The notes beneath the pieces are model-generated. The model did no database searches. It had not been told where the DNA came from and was given only the letters and a program-made list of their open reading frames with translations. This document shows, piece by piece, positions 38,388-51,349 of a stretch of 64,000 nt of DNA. The DNA lies in contig OX393565.1 of NCBI GenBank assembly GCA_947652115.1, forward strand, positions 25,848,583 to 25,912,582. The letters are read 5' to 3'. The translations under genes were made by a program, and so were the position numbers. This DNA comes from Blastomussa wellsi (taxonomy: Eukaryota; Cnidaria; Anthozoa; Scleractinia; Plerogyridae). Position 1 is the first letter of the stretch. Each line of letters begins with the position of its first letter.

Positions 38388-41300
38388 ATGGCGGCAACTA
38401 CTGCACCGTACGGGTCGTGGGTTACCCCAATTACAAGCGATGTTGTGATAAAAGAATCGATTTCTTTGATGGAAGTGAGGATAGATCCATTCCAAGAAGG
38501 TAGGATTGTTGTAGAACTAAATTTATTGTTGGTAACGCACATTTGACTTTGGTAATCAGCACGACACGCATCGTGGCTTAGAGGACGCGAACAGTACAAG
38601 CTTTCAAAAATTGAATGAGCCGAAGGCGAGCGGGTTGTCCAAACTTGCAAAACAAGAACGAAGAAGCCAGTTTGATAGTTCTCTCTGGATGAAAATCAGC
38701 TGGTGCTACGTTCATTCCGGAAGCTGGCTTATAAAAAACTAATGGACCACAAAAAGTTGAACTTCTCACAGGTTTTAGAATTTTTATCAATACCGTATGC
38801 TGGCCTACGTGCATCAAGAAAAAATTTTCTCTTTTAGGCGGAAACATTGTTTGCTAAGCTGCAGAATTGTCTGGACATCCTGTCCAGAAATCAATTTTGA
38901 TGAATTGCAATCCACTTCCATCCTTGTAATCCTGGACTACTTCCCCAAAATACCTGTTCTATCTCGTTCTGTGGAACCTTTTTATCAAATTCATTTGTGT
39001 ATTTGGTGACATTTGGCACAATAATATGGAAATTAGAACATAAAGATTTCTATAATCTGGCGTGACAGTGTCCCTGTTGTTTGCCATTTACTTGCTCCTT
39101 TCTTCTCAAGAAATGGACCGACAGCACAGCAGACATTTTTTAGAATTGTGCAATTTAAAACCTTTCCACTGATGTGTAGTTTGTGGTAGTTTCCTTAAGA
39201 ACAGTCTAGGTACCATAGTTTTTCGGTTATAAGGCGCACGGTTTTTTCCCAAAAAAATTGTTTTTCTGTTGCAAGTTACTCCTGAAATTGGGGTGCGTCT
39301 TATAGCCAAATATTTTCACGAAACAAAATCCAAAGATCACAATTTTATCTGAATTACAATTAAAATGAGACAAATAAAAGACACTTCACGTTGGTTAGAT
39401 TTGATGGTACTGAAAAAGAACCGGGGTGGCTCTGAAAAGAGCCATTGAAGTGGTTCCGAAAAGTACCATTTATCTTGAACAAAGATGGCCGCTGGTCTTC
39501 CTGCTCGCTATCTGGGTCGAACTCATTTCGCCTCGTCACAGTGTCTGTCAAATGTCCACTGAAGGAATTCCACACGAGAAGAGCTTTCTGTTCTATAGTG
39601 TAACAACGATTGTGATAAATTAACTCCACTTGAAGGGTGTTTGAAGGGCTGCAATGTATCGAGCAACGATCGACTGCACAGCGAAAACCAAACAAACTAA
39701 AATTTGCATAGAGTACGTGCTCAGTAATACGATACGTCAACAATAAAATTTGAACCTCGTTACCGAGAAATTATTTGTTTGCTTCGCATATTGAAAAGAT
39801 CCCACGAGGAATTTATGATGTGGAAATAATGCTTACCTTCTTCGTCCATCCAGCCCTTCTTTGTGAACTGAGACTTAGTGGCACGTTGATGTTCAGCTAT
39901 CGAATGCCTTTAAATATGACCTTTGGCGAAATTTGCTCGCCGTTTGCTTTGACACTTTCACCGCAACTTTGAAACTCTGCTTATTGACACCGCATCCTGG
40001 TAAACTGCAAGGTTTGGTGGTGGCACCTTGAACTGTATTGGCATTTCGTCTGTATTGAGGTGTATGCATGTTATGATTATTTGTAACTCACGTGAACATT
40101 AACTCATGATTTGGAACTCACTAAATTGGCGGAACCATTAGCATATATCATTAAATGTGTGATTTTTCCACGTTTGTTTGTGGTTAAAAAAACCACATTG
40201 ACCCTTTAATTCATCAACACACAAGTCTGTTTGAACTCTGGATTCTAGGTGCGTCTTATAACTAAGTACTTTCATAGAATTTTCAGTTTGGGAATGTGGC
40301 ATAATTACTTTGCCAAGTTGGGGGTGTGTCTTAAAGCCGAGTGCGCCTTATAACCGAAAAACTATGGGTACATTTTTTTTCTGAAGGACACCTATGAAGG
40401 TATTGTGTGTATAACCTTAAATTTTCCCATTTCTGATCTGTTTGCAAAAGGCCCCCATCTATTAGCAATATAGTTGGGTCATCTTTGAAAATCCCGACAC
40501 TGACATGATGAAAGTTTCACACCTCAACTCATTAATAGTTGGCAGGTACAGAATTTAGTGATTATAAGAAATTGGCCCTGAGTTATTTACCAGTAATCAT
40601 GAGAAAATTTACGAATTTTATTATTTTTAGATAAAGTGTTCTGGTCTGAGATGCGTCCAGAGGAAGATGGGCGATATGTTGTGTGCTGTTGGAGTGAGGG
40701 AGAAAAGGGATTCCAGACTCTAACTCCTGATAACTTTAGCAGCAGGACGCTGGTCCATGAGTATGGAGGGGGTGCATTCTTTGTGCACAAGTATCGCATC
40801 TACTTTTCCAACTTTGAAGATCAACGGATGTACTGCCAGAAAATAAAGAAGTCAGGGACTCCACCAGTTCCTCTCACACCCAAGAAGCATAAAAATTGGA
40901 GATATGCTGATGGAGCACTCTTTAAAAAGCACATTATTGTTTGTGTACGAGAAGATCATGAAGTGATTTGCGAGGGAGCGTCCGAGGCCCAAAACACTGT
41001 AGTGTCAATTAACCGCAAGACCAAGAAACAGTTTGTTCTGGTGAGTTGCTTTCTTCTGAGGTGTTTTATTCAACTTTGTAATTTAAAATATTCTACCCTT
41101 CAAGCAATTAAGTTGTATCTGCAAGTGTCATTTTAAGATTGTCATGAAGTTTTGAAGTTGGCAAGTACTGTAGCTATATTGTTAGGGGTCATTAATGTTA
41201 CCTCAAAATTTTGCAGTGCAAGCAAATTAAGCTTCTGATTGACGGCGGCGAAAATCGCCGTCTACTTGACTCTGGGGCACTGGCCACTCAGGGAAAAATA

Positions 41301-44300
41301 TACATTTTTGGGGTCGGCTCAGCAAGGAAAGAGATTTTCGCCAGCTACTTGAATTTTTTCTCTGTCTTCTTTAAATTTTGGGGAGAACCCTGCTGCTTGA
41401 ATGCTCACAAAATTGTAGTTGGTGCTCATTTGCCCATGCCCGCATAATACAATTGCTCTCTGGCTTGGTGTTTAGTGGAGGTAGTTCTTGGCAAGCTGCT
41501 AGCTGGTTGCCACAAGGCCAGCTTTTGTTGATGCTCATATTCAGAAGAATAAAAAACGCTCTGCAGCTTTTTGATACCCTCATTGTTGAAGTACGGTAGG
41601 TGGCCGATTTTGCTCTCTTTTCCTAAAAAATGAAAGAGGGGAATACCCTATCAGATTAGCCTGGCAATCCTGAAGAGGTAGATGGTGATTTTCATTTGGC
41701 AACCAGCTACTACTTTTAACAACCCTGTATGTCATACCATACATACAGATGAGTTAAAGGGTTGTTGCAGACGAAGCAGGGTGATAAAAGGAAGTCTGAC
41801 ACATTGTCAAGTGGTTTGAGTGCTGGGCGTAAAGGGACACTGTCACATCCATTTTCTGGCTTTTTTAGTAAAAGTCCTCCACTTGTAATCACTGGACCAG
41901 ACAATGTTACGTTCTTGGTATTGTATCAAGTTTAATTCACAAATCAGTGCTTGTAAAATAGCAGCCTGTCTCCTTCAGTTTGTCGTGTCGACAGGCTTCA
42001 TGCTCCATGTTTGTTGATATTTACCCTGAAATGGCCCAAAGGTGGAGTGGTTAATTAAGATTAGACAGTATTAGGATTCTGTCAAACAAAGTACATAGAT
42101 TTAGCATGTTGTACTGAACGGTAATGTTGATGCTGGTTGTTAACAGTGTTTGTCTTGGCTTAGAAACAATCCAGTAATCCAAGATATTTGTTTTAATTTG
42201 TATTTTTGTAAAATACTAATTTTATTCTGGCAGCAGTCTTGAAAGTTTTCTCTCTTTCCTTGGTAATTTCAGGTTTCAGGAAAAAACTTTTATTCAACAC
42301 CAAGAGTGTCCAAGACTGGAACACTAGCTTGGGTACAGTGGGACCATCCCAATATGGTAAGGATCAAATCTATGAATATTAACTAGCTATTAAATATTGC
42401 TGTTACATCAACAGAAATTGAACATTTTACTAACAATTATTAAATGATATGTAGTCGATAAAATATGAGCGGGAGATCTGTTTGGGTCTTGGGTTAGGGT
42501 CTTGGGTTAGTCTTGGGTAATGGTGAGCCTATCAGCTTGCCTACCAGCTTGCCCATACAGATCTCACACAAGTAGTTTACTGTACTTGTGAAGTGAAAAA
42601 AATAAATTGAATGCATAGTATTGTTATTCGATTCCATTGTATTTTTTCCATTGGTTTCTGTATCAAATGTTAATTTTACTGTTGATTTGTATTGGGGTTT
42701 ACAGAGCATTCATGTACCTTTTTGTTGAATCTATTCCTTTTGAATCATTAAATTAATGATTTACATTAAAGAACTTGCAAAATAATGGCTTGCTGACAAG
42801 AGGCATCCATATGCAAGTGAAAAAAGGCTCTGAAGTATTGTGTTGAGACCTGAATAGTAAAAATCGATTTACATAGTCTTAGATAGAGGTTGAATCTGTG
42901 TGTTCCAATATGTCATCCTGTACATTGTTTACTTATAATATGAGACTATCTTCTCTCCCTCATCATGGGCCAAAATTATAGCCAACCTTACTAAATTCCA
43001 GGTTGACCTGGAATGTAAACAAAAATTTCTACATTCCATTTCAACCTCGCTCGATGCAGGACCCAAATAAAAATCAGCTAGGACCAATGTGGCTTCCTCT
43101 CTAAATGTCATAATGATTATTTATTTCTTGATTGTGTTTCTTGTATGTACTAGCCTTGGGATAGCACGGAGCTCTGGCTGGGGGAGTTGGCACCAAGTGG
43201 GCATTCATTATTGGAGGATACAAAACGAAAGGTAAGACTTTCTGTCTTCAAGTACAGACGGATTGCTAATAAGTCCTGATTCTTAACTCCAGTTTTTATA
43301 GCACAAAGGGAAATGTAAAGCTATCACATTTACACTCCTGAAAAATGTGTTAACCCATTGAAATTAACCCCCACCATTCTGTGTCCTCCTCCTTCGTTTT
43401 GTTTCATTTCCTCAGAAACGAAACAGTATTACTTTGACTTCATGGGTTAACTATTTACATAGCAGTTGCACTATCCAATCAGAGGAAAGTTCGTACTTGG
43501 TAATGTAAACATGTTCTTGAGAGGCAAACAAACTGGTGAACACATGTTGTTCAGATATTGTTAAAAGTATCGCCACGAACTCAAAAGGGAATTAGGATAT
43601 GTCAGAAATTGCAACTGAAGTGATTCTACGATAGATTGTAATGATCTATTGAAGAACAATGCAAAGATATTCCTTTGTGTGCTAAGTTGTATTGTAAATA
43701 TTGTGGCAAATTTTATCGTAAAACTTTGTCCCTTGGGGATTCACTATTTACATAGCAGTTACACCATCCAATCAGAGTAAAGTTCGTACTTGGCTACAAT
43801 GTAGCATGCGTAACTGGCGGGAATGGTCACAGCATGTACTGAGAAGTGAACAACAAAGCCAGAGAAGAATAGTGAGACAATTTCTCGATGCTCCGCCGTC
43901 AAAACGAATCATTCGTGCTCGAAATCCCGCCAGCTACGCAGGCTAAACACAATGTTGCCCACACATCGCTAACCCTAGCAGTCATTCCAGATACAAAACA
44001 CTATTTCTTTTTTGAAATAGCTCCTTGTTTTTCCTGTACTTTTTTAACTCAGAAAATGATGAAGTCATTTCCAAGGTCAAGTGAGGAGGGTGAATTTCAC
44101 TTCAATACTCACTCATACATTTTGTTACTGTAACATTCTAACAAGTGCCAAACACTTGTATATTTGTTGGGCATCCATAATGAGGAGTAATAATGAAACC
44201 TTCTGCAAGTAATCTTGCAATGTATTATCTGTTTTTTGTACTCATGTGTAGCATTCATTGTGAGAGTGTGTATAAAATAAGGCAGTGATAATATTAATAT

Positions 44301-47300
44301 TATATTGTTAGTAGGATTTGTTTTGTTTGTGTTTAATTTTTATGTTATCACTTTTTATTTCTTCTTGTTCTTCCTTATCTAACAAATAAAACCTTTGCTT
44401 CGATCCAGGCATTAATATTTATATTTTTCTCTGCATCTAAGTGCATGTGTTGATGCTTCTTCTCTAGGTTGCAGGAGGGGAAGGCATTAGTGTTATGCTT
44501 CCTAAGTGGTCGCCAGATGACAAGCTGCTATACATTCATGACAAAACAAACTGGTGGAATTTGTATCAATTGGATGATGATAACAAAGAGACCAGTCTGT
44601 GCCCTCAGTCCAAGGAGATTGGTCAACCAGCTTGGGTGTTTGGAGAAAGCCCTTATTCCTGCAATCCAAATGGCAATGGAGAGATACTGATTATTCATGG
44701 CTCAGTATGAATGATTTTCAAATAATGACAAATTTGAGATTTGTTTAACCCATTGACTCCTACATTATTGGTCAGAACTGGCCATGACAGAAGTTGGCCT
44801 ATGTTCCGCTTCTGACATCATCAGCTTTGACCAAAATAGGAACTTTACCCCAGTTCTGCAGGAGGAAAAGAAGTTTCCAATGATACCCAGATGATATTGA
44901 TTGGGTTAATGGAGCTTAAAATATACACGAACACATTAAGAAATTTACGTCAAAAACTAGCATATTTACCCGTGTATAAGTCGACCTTTCACGACCTAAA
45001 AATCAGTCCAAAAAATCGCCCTCGACTTATACATGGGTCAAAAACTAAAACCCAAGCACCAGTAAAATAAATTCGGCACAATTAGAATATGTGTCTATAA
45101 TCTTACGTAAAACATCTTACAAACAATGATACAAAATGCGAAGTCCTTCGCTTAGTGGTCTGCGTCTAAATTAGCAGTTCAAGTTGAAATGCTTTTAAAA
45201 TTTATCTGCTTTATGCAGACCTAAGGGTTGAAGATACTCCCTGGCACAACTGACATTTCCTGCAAAATAAAGCCGTAAATCTGCTGAGGAAAAACTCTTT
45301 CGACCAATTTTGTAGCTTGGTTACAAGGTTTTCTAAACGCACTGTTTATTCGAGCGTTCTCAAAGATTTAAGACCTTCTTTGGTGTTTTGCCTGCCTGCT
45401 AAAGCTGCTTTTTCAACTTCCACAGTTGGAAAGGTTTGTCTGCAATTAGTACATTTGATTTTGTAAGCCTGTTTCAAACATTATGGACAAAATGCCCACA
45501 TGTACATGTGTTTGTTAAAACGACTGCGGACATGCGAGAATATTAAAACTTCACATTGCAACTTGCTGTGATTGTTTCATATATCCATAGTCCTTACCTG
45601 AACAATAATTCTAAGAATTACAATATATTTAAGTTTTCCAATAAAATGAAGAGAACTTAGTTTTTGGCCCCAAAGTTAGGGGGTTGACTTATACACGAGG
45701 TCAACTAATACACGGGTAAATACGGTAGGAGGAATATTTCCCTCACTTATCCTTGGCTACTCCGTGTTAAGTATTTTCCATCTCACTGATGCTATCTTGG
45801 CAATTCTTGAACCAAAAGCAAGCCCAGAAAGAGGCCAACCAATGCATCAAAGACAAGAAAGGAAGGAAAAAGGAAACGCAAAAAAAATGAGCAAAGAAAA
45901 CGAAAACCTAAATTGGTGGGTCACTTTCTTGTCTTGAAATTGTGATTGGTACGCATGCCCAAGGTAAAATGTTGTTAAATGCGATTCTAGTGAAAAACGT
46001 GGCATGTCGTAATTTTTCAAATGCATTTTGGAGAGATTTGGAGCAGATTTAGCCTACAACAGTGCAGTGCAGTGCAGTGCAGTAGCAGAAATCAAGCGTA
46101 AGGGTCATTGAACTTTATGAAGTCTTGCAAGAGCTTGAGAAGAAACTAGTACATTTAAATTATACATCCAAGCTTGCCAAATGGTGATAGAAGAGGAATA
46201 CCCAAAAAAGCTTGCATGATGACCAACTCACTTAAAGGCTCCTGCAACATCCAGACTTTCTCATTGCTTAAATTTTCATACCAGTTAATTCACATGTGCT
46301 ACAAAGTATCCAAAAAATAGAGCTCATCTGATAAGTGCAGACAAGTAAAGTTTAGTTATTTTTTTATTTCATTTTGTGCAGACATTGGCATGTCTGAAAC
46401 CTTCAGGTGAACAGCCTGAAATCAAACCTAGTGATTACACTGTGTTCTCCAAGATACACTACTCTCCTAACGGCCAGTGTGCATTCCTGGTAGCAGGCAG
46501 TTCTTGCATGTTTACAAAGCTTATAAAATTGGATGTTAAATCTGGAGCAACCTCTGTTATACGGGCAACCCACAGTGCTGACATAGATCCTGCTTACTAC
46601 AGTGTTCCTACAGAACAGCACTGGGACACAACCGAAGGTGCTGTAGCCTACGGATATTACTACCCTCCACAGGTAAACCCTGCTTGCTCAGTTTTGAACA
46701 GTGTTTGAAATGTTGTAAATATTTTTGTAAACCTGTCAGTATTAATAATTTAGGTATTCACGTTGCAGTGCTACACATTGCCTACCCTCTGGGAAAAAAT
46801 TTGTATGCGCACCTGTTTCAATAACATCCTAATAAACTATATATCAGAAGAAAGCTTTATAAATGGAGTGTACGATAAAAATTTAGTTTAAGTGATTTTT
46901 CCTTTTAGTAATTGTCAGGTGCCAGTAAGACGTGAAATGACCAAGGTTTCTTCTATTGAATTTATCGGGTATTGGATTCTGCAGCACAAGCAAATAACTG
47001 CACAGTGTTATTCACAAGGCATCAATCAACACACCGTTTTATGTTTTAGATTTCCAATTATTTAAAAGATCACAGCTAACACTTCAGCAAAACCTGAATT
47101 TATGTGATATCAATATATCACTCAGTGGCCTTGCTTAAAAGTACATTATTGTATATTTGCAGAACAAAGATTATGAAGGTCCTGAAGATGAAAAGCCCCC
47201 ACTGTTGGTTAAGGTGCATGGAGGCCCCACAAGTGCATGTTCACCAACTCTGGACCTCAAAAAACAGTATTTGACTTCCAGGGGATTTGCCGTGCTTGAT

Positions 47301-50300
47301 GTGAACTACCGCGGGAGTACAGGTTATGGCAGAGAATACAGGGATGCACTTAAGACTAAGTGAGTTTTTCTTATCGACAATTTGCTTGACACATCAATAT
47401 TTTGATATTTGAGGCAGATATGGGCAGCTGTTTTTGGTTGGAATTCAGCCAATATGGCTAGTTTTTCTATTCTCTGGCAAAACCACAATTACATAAGCAT
47501 AATTGGGTTATTCCAGAAAAAATCCACACACTCCAATGGATGGGGTCATTTTTAACCCCCCCCCCCCCTCTTGCCTGGATTTCCAGAGTCTTAGACCCCC
47601 CTCCTGCAAGGATTTCCAGAATCCCATCCATCAGGGGGGGGGGGGGTGGATTTTTTCTGGAACAACCCATTGTCCTAAAAGGGAAAATTGTTTGTTATTT
47701 TCACCTTTAAAATAAATACATAAAATTGTATGATTTAGACTGCACTCCTTAGTATGTAAAACTGACTATTCACCATCTTCCTCTGTAAGGGATACAAAAA
47801 ATCACTGAACAGAAATCTACTGATCTGACTGATATTAAAGCTTGTATCAGTATTTTGTTTTTAACCAAGCTGCACAAAGCTGCAATTTGGTCCATGCAGT
47901 TAAAATCCTCAAACCTCGCCATGGCAAACGTACGTAATAATAATAATGAACTTCATTTGTCTTGAGTGTATTTAGAACTTGGTAATGCTTTGTTGTAAGA
48001 AAACAGGGAATTGTTACTTAGAAGTAATTGAACTGAGTAATTAAAAGTAAAATTCAGGGGGCTATTGGCAGTGTTACAGATAAGAAATGGGTCTCGGGTC
48101 AAGAACCAGACAAGCTCAGCTGACCCAACAAATTAATTAATGATAGAAAACTTCTTAATGATGCACTGGGAACAGTGGGAATTTGACCCATTGGAATTTC
48201 TTGTTGGCACCATACCTTGCCTAAAAAACGTATGAAACACTGTAATTGGGCCAGTAATTTTTAAATGTTATTTATTAACAAATCAGACCCCTGCTTCAAT
48301 TTGTGTTGGTACAATTATTACTGACAGAAAGTTAACTGGACTTTGTTAAGTTGGGAGTCAGCCCATTCAAGGTAATCTAAAATTCTCTTTTCAGTTGGGG
48401 CATTTCAGACATTGAAGACTGTTGTAGCGGTGCTCAATTTCTGGCTGATAAAGGCAAAGCTGATCCCGCTAGGCTGATGATTGACGGTGGTTCTGCAGGA
48501 GGTTTTGCTGCTCTGGCTGCCTTGACATTCCACAAGGTTTTCAGTGCAGGGACAAGTTTTTATGGTGTATCTGACCTTGAAGCCCTTGCAAAAGACACTC
48601 ACAAGTTCGAGAGTCGTTATCTTGACACCCTGGTTGGTCCGTACCCAGAGGATAAGAAATTGTACGAGGAGAGGTCACCAATAAATAACACTGACCAACT
48701 AGACTGTGCTTTAGCGATATTTCAAGGTTCGGAAGACAAGGTAAGACAAGAAGTTCTCACTGAGAAGGAAAATGCTGCCCATAACACTATAAAAAGACAT
48801 ACATTGTAGGCTTGTACAAAATAACTTTTTCTTTGGTGTACATAACTATTTAATGTTTCCCTCGCGTGTCTGAAAAAAATAACTCGTATCACTGATGTAG
48901 TGTATCATAATTTATTTCAACCTGATTAATCAAATTTGTTAAGGTTTCACACAACACCACTTATAAATATACTATGAAGACTGTAACAAAATAAAACTAA
49001 AAAGATGTTAGAAAATTATTCATATAAACACGGCATTTGCTTCTACAAGCAAATAACTTGCGAATTTCTTATGTGCCGTAACACACACATCATTATCTTT
49101 TACTGACGATGACAGCGCAAAGCCAAACAAATAGTTTAATCTCAAATAATGAGTTGAACTATTGTTATTATGCAGATAAACATTTGAAGACAGTTAACAT
49201 ACTGTTATTTCCAAAGTCGGTTTACAGAATCTGTTTTCGATCCATTTGAAGCTTTCTGTACTCGCAAGTGCTGTTCTCCGCTTTATAACATTGATTTCTT
49301 CTTTTTGTGGTCGAGTGTCCTTTGGGGTTGCTCACTCTATTTTGAACCCCCAAATGGTGTTTTTTATTTTCAAGGGGAGAGTTGAATCGTCTTGAAAATT
49401 CAGAAAGATGGCTGTGCGAGATGCCAAGCAAGCCTATGATTGGATAACATTTAGTTCCTTGAAGAAAACAGTCGCCAATTGGCTACAACTAGAATATCCC
49501 GAATATCTGAACCATGGATGGAACGAAATGGAACCAAAATTCTCAAATGCTTCCAGAATGTCTGCTGCCTAATGGCAGCAATTAAAATTTTTAGAGTATT
49601 CACTTATAAGAGTTTTAAATACTCTTTTTTCTCAAGGGCAATTGAGCATTAAGAAAGTTTTTATGACTTGTGAGAATATGACTAAACTGTTAGGTGGCTG
49701 GCAGTGATATCAAACTAATGACCAGTTATTTGTCAGCAAATTGTCAAAAATATCTCTTTGAAATGTACACCACATCAGGTAGTCCCACCAGATCAGTCAA
49801 TAAAGATGTATGAAGCAGCCAGAGATAAGGGGAATCCTGTGGCATACAAAGAATTTGAAGGTAATTATTACAAACACTTTAAAAGGTTTAATGGGGAGAC
49901 CCCAACTAAAAAATGGGTGCCATGGCTGACTTCCCAACCATCGTATCTTGGTTCCCTTTCAATCTGACCTGAGATTATTTTTATGCCATGCAGGCTGGCT
50001 GCTTTCTCAGAAGAAAGCAAAGCCAATGGATAGAATACATTCAGATGCAAAATCTGTAGTATGGATTTGTTGATATTTTCAAATACAGTGGTTAAAAAGC
50101 TATTCTGTTCTAGCTGGGTGGGAGAATCTCAAGTTAGTGCATGTAGGAAAGAAATTGCCAAAACTGTTGCACAAGGCCATGTCATGGGTTAATCGCTTTG
50201 TATATTTGGATTTTTGAAGATGACTCAATTTACTTATAATTTTTACGTATACTGGTAGCTTCCTTATGACTAAATATTATATCAAGTGAAAGTGAAAGCA

Positions 50301-51349
50301 CCAAAACAGAGATCTGATTTCTGAAGAATATTACCATTATTTGTATTAACTGTGTGCAGGCACTGACCTGGTTTTCAGTGGTGACACAAATTAAAGCTTC
50401 CTCTTCTCAGTGTTTTTAAGGACTTGTGCTTAAAGAGCCTGACCCACCCACTTTGCATCACACGCCTCTATTATTGTTACTGTTATCACAAAAAGCGATT
50501 GTACAAAAAATAACGAACCCCAAAGAAAGAAAAATTAGCGAGGAGTATATTTTCGTAAAGATGTCACCTGCTTGAAGCATTCAACGTCGCTGGAAACAGA
50601 TAAAATATGTTGGTCGCTAAAACTCGCTTTTTCGGGGGCCCCAAAAATGGCGGTTTGACTCGCAATGCATAATGGGTGGGTCAGATTCTTTAAGCTTTTG
50701 TTTGTGGTGTAACAGAGATTGGCCTTGACCTGTTTTTACCTCTTACAATAGGTGAACAACATGGTTTTCGCCAGGCAAAGAACATTAAATTCTCACTGGA
50801 TGGAGAGTTTTATTTCTACTCCCGCGTGTTTGGCTTTGATGCCCCAGGCATTGATGTGGACGTAAGTTGCTTTTATGTTAATGCTGTTTGAACAGGATGT
50901 TGAGGAACCAAAAATATTAACCACCATACCACCCAGGTGGTTTTCAATTAAGCAACAGAGGACTTTTTCTGTCTTTACATGGCCTCACCTAAACACAAGG
51001 GGGTTTGGCAGAATTAGAGACAGTTAGGCAAATCAGAGACACAGTTGAGGGTTTGCAAAACTTTCGAGAATTCTCCCAAATTCTCCCTTAGTCTTTAGAC
51101 GAGGCTTTGTAAACATGGAAAAAATCCTCTGTTTCTTTTATAAAATATTTCTTAAAAATAAACACAAAACTAAAACATCACAACCATGTTTACACACTAA
51201 TTAAAACACACCTATCCACCAATGAGAGTGTGCATAGTATATCAGTATTTTATGTTGTGCAGAGAACAATGCTGTAAACGTTAACGTGCTGCATTCTCTA
51301 TATTTTTTTACAGCTTGTTATTGAGAACTTGCCCGAACCGGGAAATTAA
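38388..51349 (+). CDS. S9 family serine peptidase (prolyl oligopeptidase superfamily, acylaminoacyl/dipeptidyl-peptidase-like)
   Basis: These enzymes cleave short peptides in the cytosol using a beta-propeller gate and an alpha/beta-hydrolase domain. Eleven exons join in phase: 38388-38499, 40631-41040, 42273-42356, 43154-43231, 44468-44704, 46382-46672, 47163-47359, 48395-48740, 49779-49860, 50752-50861, 51314-51349 (about 660 aa). The N-terminus [20 protein letters not shown] is typical of the family. The propeller covers about 1-390. The hydrolase domain shows [12 protein letters not shown] (oxyanion region), [13 protein letters not shown], nucleophile Ser about 503 in [11 protein letters not shown], Asp about 584 in GSEDKVVPPD and His about 616 in GEQHGFRQA. 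There is no signal peptide. Homologues that I recall are in bacteria, fungi and plants rather than vertebrates. Introns 1 and 5 hold TIR transposons. Exact substrate specificity is unknown. Confidence 0.93.
39213..40367. mobile_element. 1155-bp non-autonomous TIR transposon
   Basis: The left end CCATAGTTTTTCGGTTATAA and the right end are exact inverses for about 27 bp, continuing GGCGCAC. Subterminal GTGCGTCTTATA words occur at both sides. Small ORFs inside show no transposase. The flanks read GGTA before and GTAC after, so the target duplication is GTA or, with slightly shorter ends, GGTAC. It sits in intron 1 of the S9 peptidase gene, within an older repeat also present near 29500. Confidence 0.85.
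41233..41410 (+). repeat. Repeat with AAAATCGCCGTCTA word
   Basis: GACGGCGGCGAAAATCGCCG followed by TCTACTTGACTCTGGG-type sequence and GGAGAACCCTG near 41390 is echoed at 62655-63030 (CGAAAATCGCCGTCTAGTTA ... GGAGAACCCTGA). It is a dispersed repeat of unknown class in intron 2 of the S9 gene. Confidence 0.5.
43449..43793 (+). repeat. Direct repeat pair, 293 bp apart
   Basis: ACTATTTACATAGCAGTTGC...ATCCAATCAGAG...GTTCGTACTTGG at 43449-43500 recurs nearly unchanged at 43742-43793. It lies in intron 4 of the S9 gene. Confidence 0.7.
44749..46055 (+). mobile_element. piggyBac-like MITE copy A, interrupted by a TA-type transposon
   Basis: It starts TTAA|CCCATTGACTCCT at 44745. It is homologous throughout to the reverse complement of 55897-56812 (shared TCATCAGCTTTGACCAAAAT, AATGATACCCAGATGATATT, TGGCAATTCTTGAACC, GGGTCACTTTCT). 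The right terminus is missing beyond about 46055. Bases 44960-45725 are a younger insertion. The host is intron 5 of the S9 gene. Confidence 0.8.
44960..45725. mobile_element. 766-bp TIR element with TA target duplication (Tc1/mariner/pogo-like, non-autonomous)
   Basis: The ends are GCATATTTACCCGTGTATAA and an inverse with few mismatches, ending in GGGTAAATACGG; the flanks are TA (44958-44959 and 45726-45727). CGACTTATACATGGGT and TTGACTTATACACGAG are subterminal repeats. The uninterrupted MITE copy at 55897-56812 confirms the junctions. No transposase ORF is present. Confidence 0.85.
47504..47669. mobile_element. Fold-back MITE with C/G-run core
   Basis: TGGGTTATTCCAGAAAAAAT at the left is inverted at the right as ATTTTTTCTGGAACAACCCA. 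The interior holds a poly-C run (about 47557) and a poly-G run (about 47633), which also pair. It lies in intron 7 of the S9 gene. Confidence 0.85.

Noticed and set aside
38388..38499. ROK kinase and S9 peptidase as an acquired bacterial operon
   Set aside because: They are divergent, and the peptidase has ten introns; nothing supports joint transfer.
44705..46381. A missing micro-exon in the S9 peptidase between exons 5 and 6
   Set aside because: The propeller looks a little short there, but exons 5 and 6 join in phase and total length fits the family; no candidate exon found outside the transposons.
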